A stretch of 64,000 nucleotides of DNA, from the NCBI GenBank assembly GCA_963734435.1, contig CAVTHA010000013.1:1-64000 (forward strand), in the 5' to 3' direction. This stretch comes from Bog-756 sp963734435. GTDB taxonomy: Bacteria; Actinomycetota; Acidimicrobiia; Acidimicrobiales; RAAP-2. The translations under genes and the position numbers were made by a program. The notes beneath the pieces are model-generated. The model made no database searches. It saw only the letters and a list, made by a program, of their open reading frames with translations, and was not told where the DNA came from. Positions 1-9,809 of the stretch are shown here, piece by piece; the first letter of the stretch is position 1, and every line of letters begins with the position of its first letter.

Positions 1-163
1 AGGGGTACCTCGGGTAGCTGGAGAGGTCTGGTGGAAGGCTCTGGTCGATAGTCCTCTGCGTTACCACCCGCCCTATCCCACAACAATGGGGCGGTGACCC
101 ACTCCGACACGAGTGCGACAGCCTGACGCCTCCGAATGGCAAACGCCCAGGCCTAACCGGCCA

Positions 164-402
164 TCACAAAGTCAGCCGAGGTTTGCTGACGCAGGTACCA
201 CCGTCGATGTCGCTGTTGGTGCCGTCGGGGCGGGTGGTGTTCGACCCAGTGACACGGACAGCGTCGCTCCAGTCAGGTTGGCGCCGGTCAGATTTGCACC
301 AGTGAGGTTAGCGTCGGTCAGGTTGGCCTCGTCGCCCAATAAGGCGTTCCATCTCGAGTTCGCCCAGACCAGCAAGTGGGCCGGTGACCAGCTCATCGTC
401 AT
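164..402 (-). pseudogene. C-terminal remnant of a pentapeptide-repeat protein
   Basis: Reading the minus strand, about five pentapeptide units of the A(N/D)LTG type are followed by the family's C-terminal tail, but the tail is in another frame. In the alternate frame it reads as NTTRPDGTNSDIDGGTC and stops at the TGA at 164-166. This matches the TCPDGTNS-D-GNTC tail of the two longer paralogues at 2843 and 14916, with the first Cys replaced by Arg. The 5' part of the open frame (about 24 codons) has no repeat character. This is best read as a truncated, frameshifted copy of the same secreted family. The frameshift lies near position 260. Confidence 0.6.
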
Positions 403-785
403 CTCGGCCTTCTGGGACTCCGCTGTTCAGAGGCAGCAGATCGGCCTTGCGTAAGTAAGAGCGGAGTCGACCCGTTCGTGCGACCGTGTCACACAGACGG
501 GGCGCCGTTGCCGGCCCCCAGTTTCACCGCACCGATCTGCGCCGGCCCAGGGCCGGCGATCCCACTGTCGCGAAGGAGAGCGATGGATAGTGATCAGATT
601 CCGCTTTGAGGCATTCCTGATCACCGGGACCGGGGCGGTTATCGACGAGGGGGTTAGAACATAGTCCCATTTCCTCCACCACATTCTCCTAGCTCAGGAT
701 GGGCGATGGCTCCAGCGCCGGTCAGGACCAACCGAGCTCGTGCCCTCGACGTGCCCTTCGATAGGTGACGACAGGCACGTGACAT
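403..785. other. intergenic, no supported gene
   Basis: Both strands carry only short open frames of low-complexity, Arg/Pro-rich translation without a convincing ribosome-binding site or domain. No tRNA or clear terminator was seen. Confidence 0.5.
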
Positions 786-2003
786 TTAATGGCGTGGGTG
801 GTTTGCTGCGATCTGCCGGTAGGCCTGGTATGAGGCCTTGGGGTGGAAGCTCGAATAAACGAGTCCGGCTCCGAAGCCATCGTCGAAGATCTGGCTCGCT
901 CCGGCTGGTGGCGTCTGGCTCGTGTTCGGGTCGATCGTGAACGTCCAGTTGATGCCGATCACGTTGGGGTCCCTGCCAAGGGCGGAGAACGTATCAGTCA
1001 GGAAGTTTGCCTGACCGACCTCGCCCCCCTGGTACTTTCCGTCGAGCTCCTTCTCGTAGACGGCGGACGCCTGGAGGGCCTGTGTCGAGGGGTAGCCGAC
1101 CTCCGTCACCCATACGGGCACCTGCCTTCCTCCGTTGCAGTCCTGGAGGGCCTGCTCCGAGGCATCGACGATCTCGGGGGACCAAACCGGACCGAAGTCG
1201 CCAACGTGGAGGTCTAGGACATCGAGCGAGTCGCACCACGACGGGTCGGCGTACAGTGCCTTGGCGAAGGCGATGGCCTTGGCGTCCTGGGCGGCCTGAG
1301 GAGCGAGGCTGCCGAGGAGCGCTGGAGTAGTGGCCTCGGTACCACCGTTGAGCACCTCGATTCCGGGGTCTGCGGCGTGGGCAGCCTGATAGACGACATG
1401 CTGGAAGTGGGCGTAGGTCGCCGCATCGCCGCCCACCCAGTTCTTGTCGAAGTCCTGCGGCTCGTTGCGCACGATCAGGTAGTGAAGGCCCTCCGGAACG
1501 GCGTGCCCGACAAGAGCCTGCACGTACTGGGTCACCGACGCGCACGTAGCCGTCGGCGAGTCGCAGTCCGAAGGCGGCGCGTTGATGTTTCCTCCGACCG
1601 CGTCCCACACGGGCTCCCTCCCGAGTTCGAAGAGCACCGTCAACCCGTCGGTCCTGGCGAGGGAGAAGAGTTCGTCAACCTCGGAGAAGTCGTAGTGCCC
1701 GGGTGACGGTTCCTCGGTAGGCCAGTTGCCGCCCGTGCGCACGGTCGTCGCACCAGCTTGGTGGATGATCTGGAGAACCTGGGGAACGCGGGACAGACCG
1801 ATGTCGGGGTTGGCCGGGTCGAGATCCAGGCCATACGGGACGGTCGAGCTCGACGGACTCCTGTCGTCAGGTACCGTCGGAGACTGCACCGTCGGCGTCG
1901 GGCCCACCGAATGCGAGGATGCGTGGGATTGGGGTGACGTACCGCAGGACGTAAGGACCATCGCCGCGGCCGCGAACGCCACAGCGCGCCCCCAGGTGAT
2001 CAT
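786..2003 (-). CDS. secreted glycoside-hydrolase-like lipoprotein (TIM-barrel, clan A type)
   Basis: A 405-residue exported protein, started at the ATG at 2003 because a signal peptide begins there. A short hydrophobic stretch (residues 7-18) ends in a lipobox LTSC, so Cys20 should be lipidated and the protein anchored outside the membrane. A Ser/Thr/Pro-rich linker follows to about residue 55. The rest looks like a (beta/alpha)8 glycosidase of the GH5/GH39-like clan. It has an acid/base candidate in VRNEPQ (Glu181) and a nucleophile candidate in VTEVGYPS (Glu301), about 120 residues apart as expected. An in-frame ATG at 2066 would add 21 Arg/Pro-rich residues before the signal and is less likely. 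The substrate is not readable from sequence; a beta-linked polysaccharide or glycoside is an inference from the clan. Confidence 0.75.
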   Translation of the reverse strand: MITWGRAVAFAAAAMVLTSCGTSPQSHASSHSVGPTPTVQSPTVPDDRSPSSSTVPYGLDLDPANPDIGLSRVPQVLQIIHQAGATTVRTGGNWPTEEPSPGHYDFSEVDELFSLARTDGLTVLFELGREPVWDAVGGNINAPPSDCDSPTATCASVTQYVQALVGHAVPEGLHYLIVRNEPQDFDKNWVGGDAATYAHFQHVVYQAAHAADPGIEVLNGGTEATTPALLGSLAPQAAQDAKAIAFAKALYADPSWCDSLDVLDLHVGDFGPVWSPEIVDASEQALQDCNGGRQVPVWVTEVGYPSTQALQASAVYEKELDGKYQGGEVGQANFLTDTFSALGRDPNVIGINWTFTIDPNTSQTPPAGASQIFDDGFGAGLVYSSFHPKASYQAYRQIAANHPRH

Positions 2004-2842
2004 CGGTGCTGGTGGAGCACTGGGTCCATCACGTCTCGACGGAACTCCCTCGGATACCGGCCCCAACGCCTAGGGCGCTCAGGATCGGGCCTCTGTCTTT
2101 CGCTGTTGGCATGACTACCTCCTATTCGAGGTGTCAGTCCAATGGCGGGATGGCGGGAGCCAAGTTCTCGACAGCCATGCCCAATCCGCTGAAGCCATGG
2201 CGCTTGAAACTGGACTTCCTTCACATGTGGCGTTGCCGATCCACGCATCAAACGACGATCAAACCTTCGGAATATGCAACTGGGAAGACTTTGGCTCGGT
2301 CCCGGTGGGCGAACCACACCGCACCGACGGGCACTCTGCGTCGTGGTGCACCACGGAGGGATCGGCGAATCCCGCCGACAATGAGTGATCTCCCTCTAAG
2401 AATACAATGGGCGTGTTGGCTGACGAGGGAGTCGAGTCACATGTTGAAGCAGCGGAACTATTGGGTTTACAGCGTCGGCTTTTTCCTGGTTTGAGCATCC
2501 TCCTTGCACTCGCTGCCGCAAAGGCGAAGACCGGAACATTCCACAACGTTCTCCTGGTGTTCGCTGGCTGGAGCCTCTGCTGGGTGTCGGCGACGATCGC
2601 CAGGTTCGTGTATCCACCACCCAAGCGATGGCTACAACGCAGCGAATCGCCGGCGCAGTAGATCCACTCCGGATGCCGGTCCTCGCTTGGGATGGGCTGC
2701 TGCATAACGCCGGCTGTGGCTGCGTTATCGAGGGATAAGTGCTTGCCGATCGCTAACTGCAACTGACCGGCACAACCGGGATACCACACGCATCCGAACG
2801 CCAAAGGTCCCCGACCGCAAACCGGGGCCATCGAAAGCTGGG
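2004..2842. other. long intergenic region, no supported gene
   Basis: About 840 bases between two minus-strand genes. Open frames occur on both strands, including an 84-codon plus-strand frame at 2407-2661 with a hydrophobic centre and a 190-codon minus-strand frame. Neither has a ribosome-binding site or recognisable domain. It should contain the promoter of the lipoprotein gene near 2010-2120. Confidence 0.4.
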
Positions 2843-4395
2843 TCAGTCGACCTGGTTATTGACGCACGTATTGCCGTCGTTGTTGCTGTTCGTGCCGTCC
2901 GGGCAGGTGGTGTCGGCCCAGGTGACACTGTTCAAGTTGGCGCCACTCAGACTGGCATTAGTCAGATTGGCGCCAGTCAGATTGGCGCCAGTCAGGTTGG
3001 CGCTACGCAGCTCGGCGCCGGCCAGGTCAGCGTTAGTCAGGTTGGCACCGGCCAGGTTGGCGCCGGTCAGGTTGTCAGCACCCTCGTTCGTGGGGGGACC
3101 TATCAAATAACCGTCGACGAGTGACCAGTCTGAGGGAAGGGCGGCCGGCGTTCCGGTGATCCCGCCCGAGGTCAAACTACCCAGGTTGGCGCCACTCAGA
3201 TTGGCATTAGTCAGATTGGCGCCGGTCAGGTTGCCGGCACCCAGGTTGGCGCCGGTCAGGTCAGCGTTAGTCAGGTTGGCACCGGTGAGGTTGGCGCCGA
3301 ACAGGTTGGCGTCGGGACCTATCAAGTAACCGTCGACGAGTGACCAGTCTGAGGGAAGGGCGGACGGGGTTCCGGTGATCCCGCCCGAAATAACGCCGGA
3401 CAGATTGGCACCGGTCAGGTTGGCATTGGTCAGGTTGACGTCGGACATATAGGCGTCGGTCAGATTGGCACCGGTGAGGTTGGCGCCGGACAGGTCGGCT
3501 CCGGGCAGGAAAGCGCTGGGACCTATCAAGTAACCGTCGACGAGTGACCAGCCCGAGGGAAGGGGGAGGGCGTTCCGGTGATTCCGCCCGAGGACACGCC
3601 ACCCAGGTTGGCGCCAGTGAGGTCGGTACCGGTGAGCGTGGCACCCGTGAGGGTGGCGCCGGCCAGGTCGGCGCCGGTGAGATTGGCGTCAGTCAGGTTG
3701 ACGTCGGTCAGATTGGCGCTAGGGATGAAGCGGCTACCGAAGAGGTAGGCGCCGGTCAGATTGGCGCCGGTGAGGTTGGCGCCGGTCATATTGGCACCGG
3801 TGAGGTTGGATTGGGTCATTTGGGCGTAGGACAGATTGGCCCCGGTGAGGTTGGCGCCACTGAGGTTGGTTTGGGTGAGGTTGGAGCCGGTCAGGTTGAC
3901 GCCGGACAGGTCGACGCCGGGCAGCGAGCAACCTTCGAGACTGGCGTCAGGGCCGAAGTCAGAACAGTTCGCTGCATTCGGCGGCACCACCTGGACGCGC
4001 ACAGCCTTGCCCAGGCCAATGGCATTGGAGGCTCGGACTTTGACGGTGTATTGACGCCCGACGATGAGGCCAGTCACCGAGCAAGTTGTGGCATCCGTCG
4101 TCGTGCAAGTCGGACCACCATGCGAGGCAGTCACCGTGTAGCCGGTGATGGGGGAACCGCCGTCAGAAGCTGGTGCCGTCCATGAAACCTCTGCACCGCC
4201 GGGGTCGAAAGCGATTGCGGTGACCGCGGTAGGGGCTCCGGGCCTTTTGATCCTGGGCGCCCTAGTGGCGTTGGCCGGCACGCTGGCCACAACCGTCAGG
4301 ACAGCCACAGCAAGTAACACCGGGACGCACAGCCTAAAAACGTTGCGGCCCATCGCTAGAAGGCGACGATGCGTGTGAGCCGGCGTTGGACTCAT
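2843..4395 (-). pseudogene. secreted FN3-pentapeptide-repeat protein, interrupted by a 1-base deletion
   Basis: The start at 4395 follows an excellent ribosome-binding site (AAGGAGGGG, 4399-4407). The product has a signal peptide (residues about 12-42), one fibronectin type III-like domain (about 50-135, with ITGYTV and GRQYTVKVRASN), then many AxLxG pentapeptide units forming a right-handed beta-helix. Every five to eight units the helix is broken by a conserved spacer containing SGGITGTPSALP and DGYLIGP. At 3561-3568 one such spacer lacks one base relative to its sister copies, which sends the frame to a stop at 3526. The downstream frame (3529 to 2843) continues the same protein to the tail CPDGTNS-GNTC. 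Restoring one base gives about 517 residues. Nothing else looks damaged, so a sequencing error is possible. The role is unknown; surface exposure is likely. Confidence 0.8.
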
Positions 4396-4915
4396 GTGCC
4401 CCTCCTTCATTTGGTGGGGCTCGGAATCGCAATGGCGATCCATTGAACTCTAGCCGGGTTGCGAAACCCATTGCCTGGCCCCAATGTGAGGTAGTTACCC
4501 TCTGGTGTCCACAGGTCATCGTCGGCCCCGTGGGTGGCCACCTGCCCCTATCGCAGGGAGCGGGGCGCTTATTGAGATCTCAGCTAAGGAGGCTGAGCCC
4601 AGATCATTTGATCGTTGCTCGGCCAATCAAGCTGAGATCAGCTACCCCCAGGGTGAGGGGCGCCCAATCCGTGGTCGTAGAGGTTGGGCTGGGGGCGAAC
4701 GATTCCCAGCTCCTCCCAGCTCCTGGCTCGATCAGGGTCGTAGTTGTCTGATGCCGACCTCGTTCACGGCCTGACCGACGAGCGGGCGAATTTACGAATT
4801 TCATAGGAGCCGTTGATTGTGCCCTTAGCCCGCCCGTGTCTAATGGACACATGGGATCGACCTGCCCAAACAGAGGTCGATCTAGTCAAGAGGTCCAATC
4901 GGAAGGTGGAGGCAG
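4396..4915. other. divergent intergenic region with a dyad element
   Basis: It separates the minus-strand pentapeptide gene from the plus-strand protease and must hold both promoters. It contains the hairpin CTCAGC-N7-GCTGAG at 4579-4597 and a second dyad-like stretch, GCTGAGATCAGC, about 30 bases on. No gene is supported. Confidence 0.5.
4579..4597. repeat. intergenic dyad CTCAGC-N7-GCTGAG
   Basis: A perfect 6-bp inverted repeat with a 7-base loop. Variants of the same 19-bp pattern occur in other intergenic regions of the window (7771, 7831, 8777, 14675, 27534), and the uninterrupted palindrome CTCAGCTGAG occurs at 7936 and 12620. Confidence 0.5.
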
Positions 4916-6488
4916 ATGAGCGACAACGCGGACCCTACGACCGGAGAGCACGCCGCGCCGGCACGGACCAGCTGGGCCCCTGCGAGTGGCGCTGACACTC
5001 ATACCGAGCACGGGTCGGCGATCCCTCTGCCACCGGCGGGTAGCCAGGTGGCACCTGGCGTACCGCTTCCAACGGTGCCGGCCGGCTATGGCTGGCCCGG
5101 TCAGCCGCCGCCGACCGGCCAGATACCGCCGGTCGGCCCTGGCTCGTACGCTTCGCAGGGCGGGACGCCCACCCCGCCGCCCTGGAATTCCGGGGGCGGT
5201 TACCCGCCGTATCCAGGATGGCCACCGCCGGCGTTCGGAGGTCCGACGCCGCCGGCCAAGCCCCGCAAGGGCTTCGTGATGGCGCTAGCCACGCTGGCCC
5301 TGGTGGTCGCGATCCTGGCCGGGGTAGGCGTAGGCCATCTCGCGTGGTCCTCCTCATCCCCTTCCGTGGTGTCGGCAGGTCCGGTCGCCGGCTCGGGCGG
5401 GTCGCAAGGATCGGAGGGGAACGGCTCGTTCCCGTTCGGCCCCGGGTCGAGTGGCAACGGATCGGGCGGTTCGTCCTCGTCTGGCTCGGGCTCGGGGAAT
5501 TCCTCCGCCACCGGGGCCCCGGCGGATATTTCAGGCACCGCCGCCAAAGTCTCCCCGGCTCTGGTGGACATCAACACCAATCTCAGCTACCAGAATGCGG
5601 CAGCAGCCGGGACCGGCATGGTGCTGACCTCGAACGGTGAAGTTCTGACCAACAACCACGTGATCGACGGTGCCACCAGTATCAGCGTGACCGATGTTGG
5701 CAATGGCAAGACCTACCAGGCCCATGTCGTGGGCTACGACCGGACGGGTGACATTGCGGTGGTTCAGCTATCCAATGCCAGCGGCCTGCAGACCATCTCG
5801 ACCAGCAGCACCACCGCTGCGGTGGGCGAGGCCGTGGTGGGGGTGGGCAACGCCGGCGGCACTGGTGGTACCCCGAGTGCCGCTGGAGGTTCAATCACCG
5901 CCCTGGACCAGTCCATCACCGCCAGTGACGTGGGCGGGAGCAACGCCGAGAACCTGAGCGGCCTGATCGAGATCAACGCCGGGATCCAACCAGGCGATTC
6001 CGGTGGCTCACTGGTCAATGCACAAGGCCAGGTCATCGGAATGGATACCGCCGCCTCCGGCCAGCTCCCAGTACCAGGTGACGAGCCAGGCCTACGCCAT
6101 CCCAATCCAGACCGCCCTGTCGGTGGCGCAAAAGATCGTGGCCGGACAGGCCTCCTCGGTCATCCACATCGGTTCGACCGGCTTCCTCGGTCTGGGCATC
6201 TCCCCCTCGTCGGACACCGGGACAGGGCCCTTTGGCGGCGGTGCCGGCTCCGAGTCGTCGGGGGCCGTGGTCTCCCAGGTGCTGTCGAACTCGGCCGCCG
6301 GACAAGCCGGCGTGATGGCCGGCGACACGATTGTGAGCCTGGATGGGTCACCGGTCAACTCGCCCGCCGACCTCAGCAATCTGTTGGAGCCGAAACACGC
6401 TGGCGATACGGTGCAGCTCCAGTGGACCGACCAGTCCGGTCAGACCCAAACCGCCTCAGTCACGTTGGGCTCTGGGCCACCGGCCTGA
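4916..6488 (+). pseudogene. membrane-anchored HtrA/DegP-like serine protease with PDZ domain, one frameshift
   Basis: The start ATG has a GGTGGAGG ribosome-binding site. The N-terminal about 118 residues are Pro/Gly-rich and cytoplasmic. One transmembrane segment follows (about 119-143), then a Ser/Gly linker to about 200 and a trypsin-like domain. The triad is visible as His248 (NNHVI), Asp279 (RTGDIAVV) and Ser362 (PGDSGGS). Near 6060-6064 one extra base shifts the frame. The other frame carries QAYAIPI, then a PDZ domain (GVMAGDTIVSLDG) and ends at 6488. Removing one base gives about 523 residues, the usual actinobacterial architecture, acting on misfolded envelope proteins. The unshifted frame reads on to 6604 with meaningless sequence, so the 6488 end is preferred. 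It may be an assembly error rather than a true pseudogene. Confidence 0.85.
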
Positions 6489-6866
6489 CGTCAGCGACCG
6501 CCGCTGCCGGGTTCAGCTTGAGCTCAAGCGGTCCTTCGATGCCCCGCATCGTGTGCACGCATTTGGCGCTACGTCGGACTCAGTCATTTGGCGACGGAGT
6601 CTGACGTGACGCTGCGTTGCGCAAGCCGGAGCTCAGCCGATCTCTTGGGTGTCCCTGGCGTGTGAATGAGACACTGGGCACGTGTGGACTCCGTTCCGTA
6701 GGTTGTCGACCTCGTAGTTGCTTCCCGCCTCTACAAGGGTGTGTAAAGACGGTTGTAGCGACGAGCACCTGCCAATCCGGGGTACGTAGACTTCGATGTA
6801 GCGGCCTCAGTGGTCCACCGAGCGGAACCCGCTCCCAAGCCAGTTGGCGCGAAAGGAAGAAGGCCC
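6489..6866. other. intergenic, no supported gene
   Basis: The region between the protease and the SDR gene. No ribosome-binding site with a plausible gene was found. The SDR promoter should lie here. Confidence 0.4.
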
Positions 6867-7565
6867 ATGCCCGACGATCCAGCAAGCGACTCGGGTGCCT
6901 CGATCGACGACCGTCGCCTGCTCTTGGTCGGAGCCGGGCCTGGTCTGGGACTGGCGATTGCTCGTCGCTTCGGCGTCGGAGGCTATGGAGTAACCCTGGC
7001 CGCTCGCAATACGGACGGCCTCGACGAGCTTGCCGACAACTTGGCTGACACCGGTGCCGAAATCGACACCATCTCAGCGGATGCCAGCGATCCCGAAGGC
7101 CTGCGTGACCGTATGAGTGCGCTCTACCGCGGGCACGGTGCACCAGGACTCATCGTGTACAACGCGGTCATGGGAGCTCCGGACCAACTGCTGAGCTCGA
7201 GCGTCGCCCACCTGCAGGCGGCCTACGCGGTCGACGTGATTGGTGCCATCGTCGTCGCCCAGGTGGCCGCCCCAGCCATGCGAGCCGCCGGCTCCGGCAC
7301 CATCATGGTCACGGGGGGCGGGTTTGCCGATCATCCCATCCCGGCTCTGGCGACCGTCTCCCTCGGCAAGGCCGCCCTTCGGTCGGCGGCGACGATGCTC
7401 GGAGCCGATTTGGAGGCGGATGGTATCCGCGTGGCGACCCTCACGATCGCCGGACAGATCGTTGCCGGCACCGACTTTGACCCTGAGCACATCGCCGAGC
7501 GCTATTGGGAGGTCGTCCATTCGGACGATCCGTGGCAGGCGGAATTTCGCTTTACCGGCGGGTAG
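6867..7565 (+). CDS. atypical short-chain dehydrogenase/reductase (SDR) lacking the catalytic Tyr
   Basis: A 232-residue Rossmann-fold protein. The start at 6867 is preferred because GAAAGGAAG lies just upstream. The cofactor loop GAGPGLGLA (residues 22-30) replaces the classical TGxxxGIG, and NAV replaces the NNAG motif. At the active site the usual YxxxK reads VSLGK: the Lys is kept but the Tyr position is Val, and the catalytic Ser region reads VTGGG. Proteins of this kind are annotated as SDR oxidoreductases in mycobacteria and relatives, but classical hydride-transfer chemistry is doubtful here. It is followed after 4 bases by a truncated second SDR start. Confidence 0.75.
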   Translation: MPDDPASDSGASIDDRRLLLVGAGPGLGLAIARRFGVGGYGVTLAARNTDGLDELADNLADTGAEIDTISADASDPEGLRDRMSALYRGHGAPGLIVYNAVMGAPDQLLSSSVAHLQAAYAVDVIGAIVVAQVAAPAMRAAGSGTIMVTGGGFADHPIPALATVSLGKAALRSAATMLGADLEADGIRVATLTIAGQIVAGTDFDPEHIAERYWEVVHSDDPWQAEFRFTGG

Positions 7566-7569
7566 CTAC

Positions 7570-7764
7570 GTGGCATCTGAGCGAGTTGCGGTCGTGACCG
7601 GCGGCGCCGGCGCGACCGGGTCCGCCGTCTGTGACGTCCTGAGCGCGGATGGCCTGCTGCAATTGGGATTTCAGGCTCCGGAGCGCCCGTTTGAGGGGAA
7701 TGACAAGAAGTTCTTTGCAGATGCAAGGAAGTCGCTCGACGACGCTACGACCTCGCTGAATTAG
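7570..7764 (+). pseudogene. N-terminal fragment of a second SDR
   Basis: From GTG 7570 the translation begins with VAVVTGGAGATGSAVCDVL, a typical SDR first beta-strand and dinucleotide-binding loop. The Rossmann similarity ends within about 30 residues, and the remaining 30 residues (ending SLDDATTSLN) do not fit the fold. It is about a quarter of the normal length and lies directly behind an intact SDR, suggesting deletion of the rest of a former two-gene operon. Confidence 0.5.
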
Positions 7765-7770
7765 TCCGAT

Positions 7771-7849
7771 ATCAGCTACGGAGGCTACGAGCGTGCTCAG
7801 TCTATGAAGCTGCGGATTCGACTTAGCCACCTCAGCTGAAGAGTCTGAG
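7771..7849. repeat. two degenerate copies of the CTCAGC-N7-GCTGAG dyad
   Basis: Copies at 7771-7789 (ATCAGC-N7-GCTACG) and 7831-7849 (CTCAGC-N7-TCTGAG). A third element, the palindrome CTCAGCTGAG, lies at 7936-7945. All three are in the gene-free stretch 7765-8118, which otherwise shows nothing recognisable. Confidence 0.4.
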
Positions 7850-8118
7850 CCCGCTGCGCTTCATGAGACGGGTCCCATTCAGGCATGCCAGCACGGTCGA
7901 CAGTCGACGGCTGACCAGACCGCAAAGGCGAATACCTCAGCTGAGTGGGTCCACCAGTTCGGTCGGCCAGGTCGGCAAACCGCCTTACCTGGTTCGGGAT
8001 ACCCTCGGATGCACCGGCGACGGTCTGTCGGGCAGAGTGGCACCCGATCGTGGCACATCAGCGAGCTTCAATCAGGGTGGCACACAAGTGTGCGACCTCC
8101 CAACGAGAGGACCCAGCG

Positions 8119-8700
8119 ATGGCTGAAAAAGAAGACCCACGAGATGTCGGGACATTCCAGTCCAGGGAGGACGGACAGCTCCACTTCACTCCGGAGACCG
8201 CGGCGTCGACCTTTCCTGTGACCGCCCCCACCGACGCAACGCCGCTCGAGGAGGACGAGCCGGAAGGTGTGATTCCCCCGAGCCCGCTCTGGGCAATGAA
8301 GGACCGTCGGCACGAGCAATGGCCACACCTCTTCGGGCATCCGGACCGCATCCGTGCTTGTGTCGGCGCTGGTGATGCAGCTGTCTACGTCATCGACGAT
8401 GGCAAACGGCACTGCATGATCGGTCGCCGCGTTGGGGAGACAGCGGACGGCTGCACCTACAGCCTCACTGCTCGGGTTTCTAAAGAAATCTACGAGTCGC
8501 TCGCCTCAGGTGCCACCGACGGGAAGCAGGCCTTCTTGGCGGGTGTTGACGCCGGGCTCAGTGGCATCGTCGAGGCGCCCGGCGTCTCCAATGTCTTCGA
8601 CGTCGACTTCTATCAGCACCCAGAAGACATCCCCGCCGAGTACCTGCCGCCGGCACCCTTCATCGAATTCGCTAAAGATCTTCCTACTGCGGACCGCTGA
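8119..8700 (+). CDS. conserved-looking protein of unknown function (193 aa)
   Basis: The start at 8119 has GAGAGG 8 bases upstream. The protein is acidic and soluble, with no signal peptide or membrane segment. The N-terminal 55 residues look disordered (Thr/Glu/Pro-rich). The middle and end form a compact domain with VYVIDDGKRHCMIGRRV and a pattern suggestive of alternating strands and helices. No family was recognised. Codon use and the position before a strong terminator support a real gene. Confidence 0.6.
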   Translation: MAEKEDPRDVGTFQSREDGQLHFTPETAASTFPVTAPTDATPLEEDEPEGVIPPSPLWAMKDRRHEQWPHLFGHPDRIRACVGAGDAAVYVIDDGKRHCMIGRRVGETADGCTYSLTARVSKEIYESLASGATDGKQAFLAGVDAGLSGIVEAPGVSNVFDVDFYQHPEDIPAEYLPPAPFIEFAKDLPTADR

Positions 8701-8776
8701 TCACGGGCTGCGCGGGGCAGCTCTTCCGCCGTGCGACGATAGGTCTGCTCGGCATCCCTGCAACTTCGCAGGGCGC

Positions 8777-8795
8777 CTCAGCTGCTCAAGCTGCG
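8777..8795. repeat. degenerate dyad CTCAGC-N7-GCTGCG
   Basis: Another copy of the 19-bp intergenic pattern. It lies between the stop of the 8119-8700 gene and its terminator. Confidence 0.35.
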
Positions 8796-8840
8796 GGTAC
8801 CAGAGCCCGACCGACTTTCATGGAGCCGCCTTAGTGCTCG

Positions 8841-8878
8841 CGAAGGAACCCCGCCTCGCTAGAGGCGGGGTTCCTTCG
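8841..8878. terminator. bidirectional Rho-independent-type terminator
   Basis: A perfect 17-bp inverted repeat (CGAAGGAACCCCGCCTC and its complement) with a 4-base loop GCTA, between two convergent genes (ending at 8700 and 8976). It lacks a long T-run, as is common in actinobacteria. Confidence 0.8.
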
Positions 8879-8975
8879 TAGCTATTGCCGGACCAGTGCA
8901 ATCGCCGACGAGTCGGCCCGAAACTGCCGAACCACGCCGGTCGCCCGGAGGCGACTGGCTCTTTGGCAGCCGTTG

Positions 8976-9809
8976 CTACTTGGCCTGGAGTGGCTTGAGG
9001 GCCGTGATGGAGCCGTCCGTTCCAAGGCACACCGCGCCCTTGGCCGAACCCGGGAGCGCCTTGAGGCCGTCCCCGGTGTCGGATGTGACCGTGGCCGTGA
9101 AGCTCTCGGCGGTGGGTTCGCTGGATGCGTTCTTGACGTAGCCCGGGCAATGCTTCGCGCTCGCAGCAGTCAATGCCGGAGCGCTGATCGTGATGCTTCC
9201 CCCCGAGAGCCAAGGAATGGTCCCCCCGGCTGCGAGCGTCCCAGCACTCACCGGCTGCGAGCCGCCCCCGGTGTCGCCCCCACTGCATCCACTGACTGAA
9301 ACGTTGGAAGACACGCTACCCGTGATGGTGGTGCACACGATGTTGCTCGACGTCCACGAAACCTTCACCGTCTTCAACAAGGTAATCGAGCCGTCCGTCC
9401 CAACGCACACCTCACCACTGATTGCCGCTGGGATGAGCATGCCGTTACCGGTGTCCCCGGTTACCGTGGCCATGAAGCCCTCGGCGGTGGGTTCGCTGGA
9501 TGCGTTCTTGACGTAGCCTGGGCAGTGCTTCGGGCTCAGAGTGGTCAGCGTCGGAGCGGCGATCGTGGTGGTCGTCCCGGAAACCCAAGTAATTGTGCCA
9601 CCGCCTGCGAGCGCCCCAGAGCTCACTGGCTGTGAGCTGCCCCCGGTGTTGCCTCCCGTGCACCCACTGAGGGTAACGGTGCTCGAAGCGTTTCCGGTGA
9701 GCGAAGTGCACTGGAGCTTGCCAGCTGCTCCAGCCGTGCCGGCGAATCCCAGCGTGACACCGGCAACCGGAATCAGAATCGCGGCAACCGTTAGCAATAT
9801 TCGTCGCAT
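8976..9809 (-). CDS. secreted protein with two tandem copies of a ~120-residue domain
   Basis: The start at 9809 has AAGGGGAAG upstream, and a signal peptide follows at once (residues about 4-29, ending AGA). The mature protein (about 250 residues) consists of two homologous halves. Each begins with a Cys-containing strand ((L/I)xCT) and contains SGC-GG-TGG-SQPVS, a GGTI-W motif, KHCPGYVKNASSEPTAE and a (V/L)C(V/L)GTDGSIT ending. KHCPGYVKNASSEPTAE is identical in both halves, which also share paired Cys residues suggesting disulfides. Known actinobacterial secreted proteins carry similar single domains, but the function is not known to me. Confidence 0.75.
   Translation of the reverse strand: MRRILLTVAAILIPVAGVTLGFAGTAGAAGKLQCTSLTGNASSTVTLSGCTGGNTGGSSQPVSSGALAGGGTITWVSGTTTTIAAPTLTTLSPKHCPGYVKNASSEPTAEGFMATVTGDTGNGMLIPAAISGEVCVGTDGSITLLKTVKVSWTSSNIVCTTITGSVSSNVSVSGCSGGDTGGGSQPVSAGTLAAGGTIPWLSGGSITISAPALTAASAKHCPGYVKNASSEPTAESFTATVTSDTGDGLKALPGSAKGAVCLGTDGSITALKPLQAK

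Noticed and set aside
2259..2831. 190-codon minus-strand frame and an overlapping 84-codon plus-strand frame with hydrophobic core
   Set aside because: No ribosome-binding site, no domain, composition typical of non-coding high-GC DNA.
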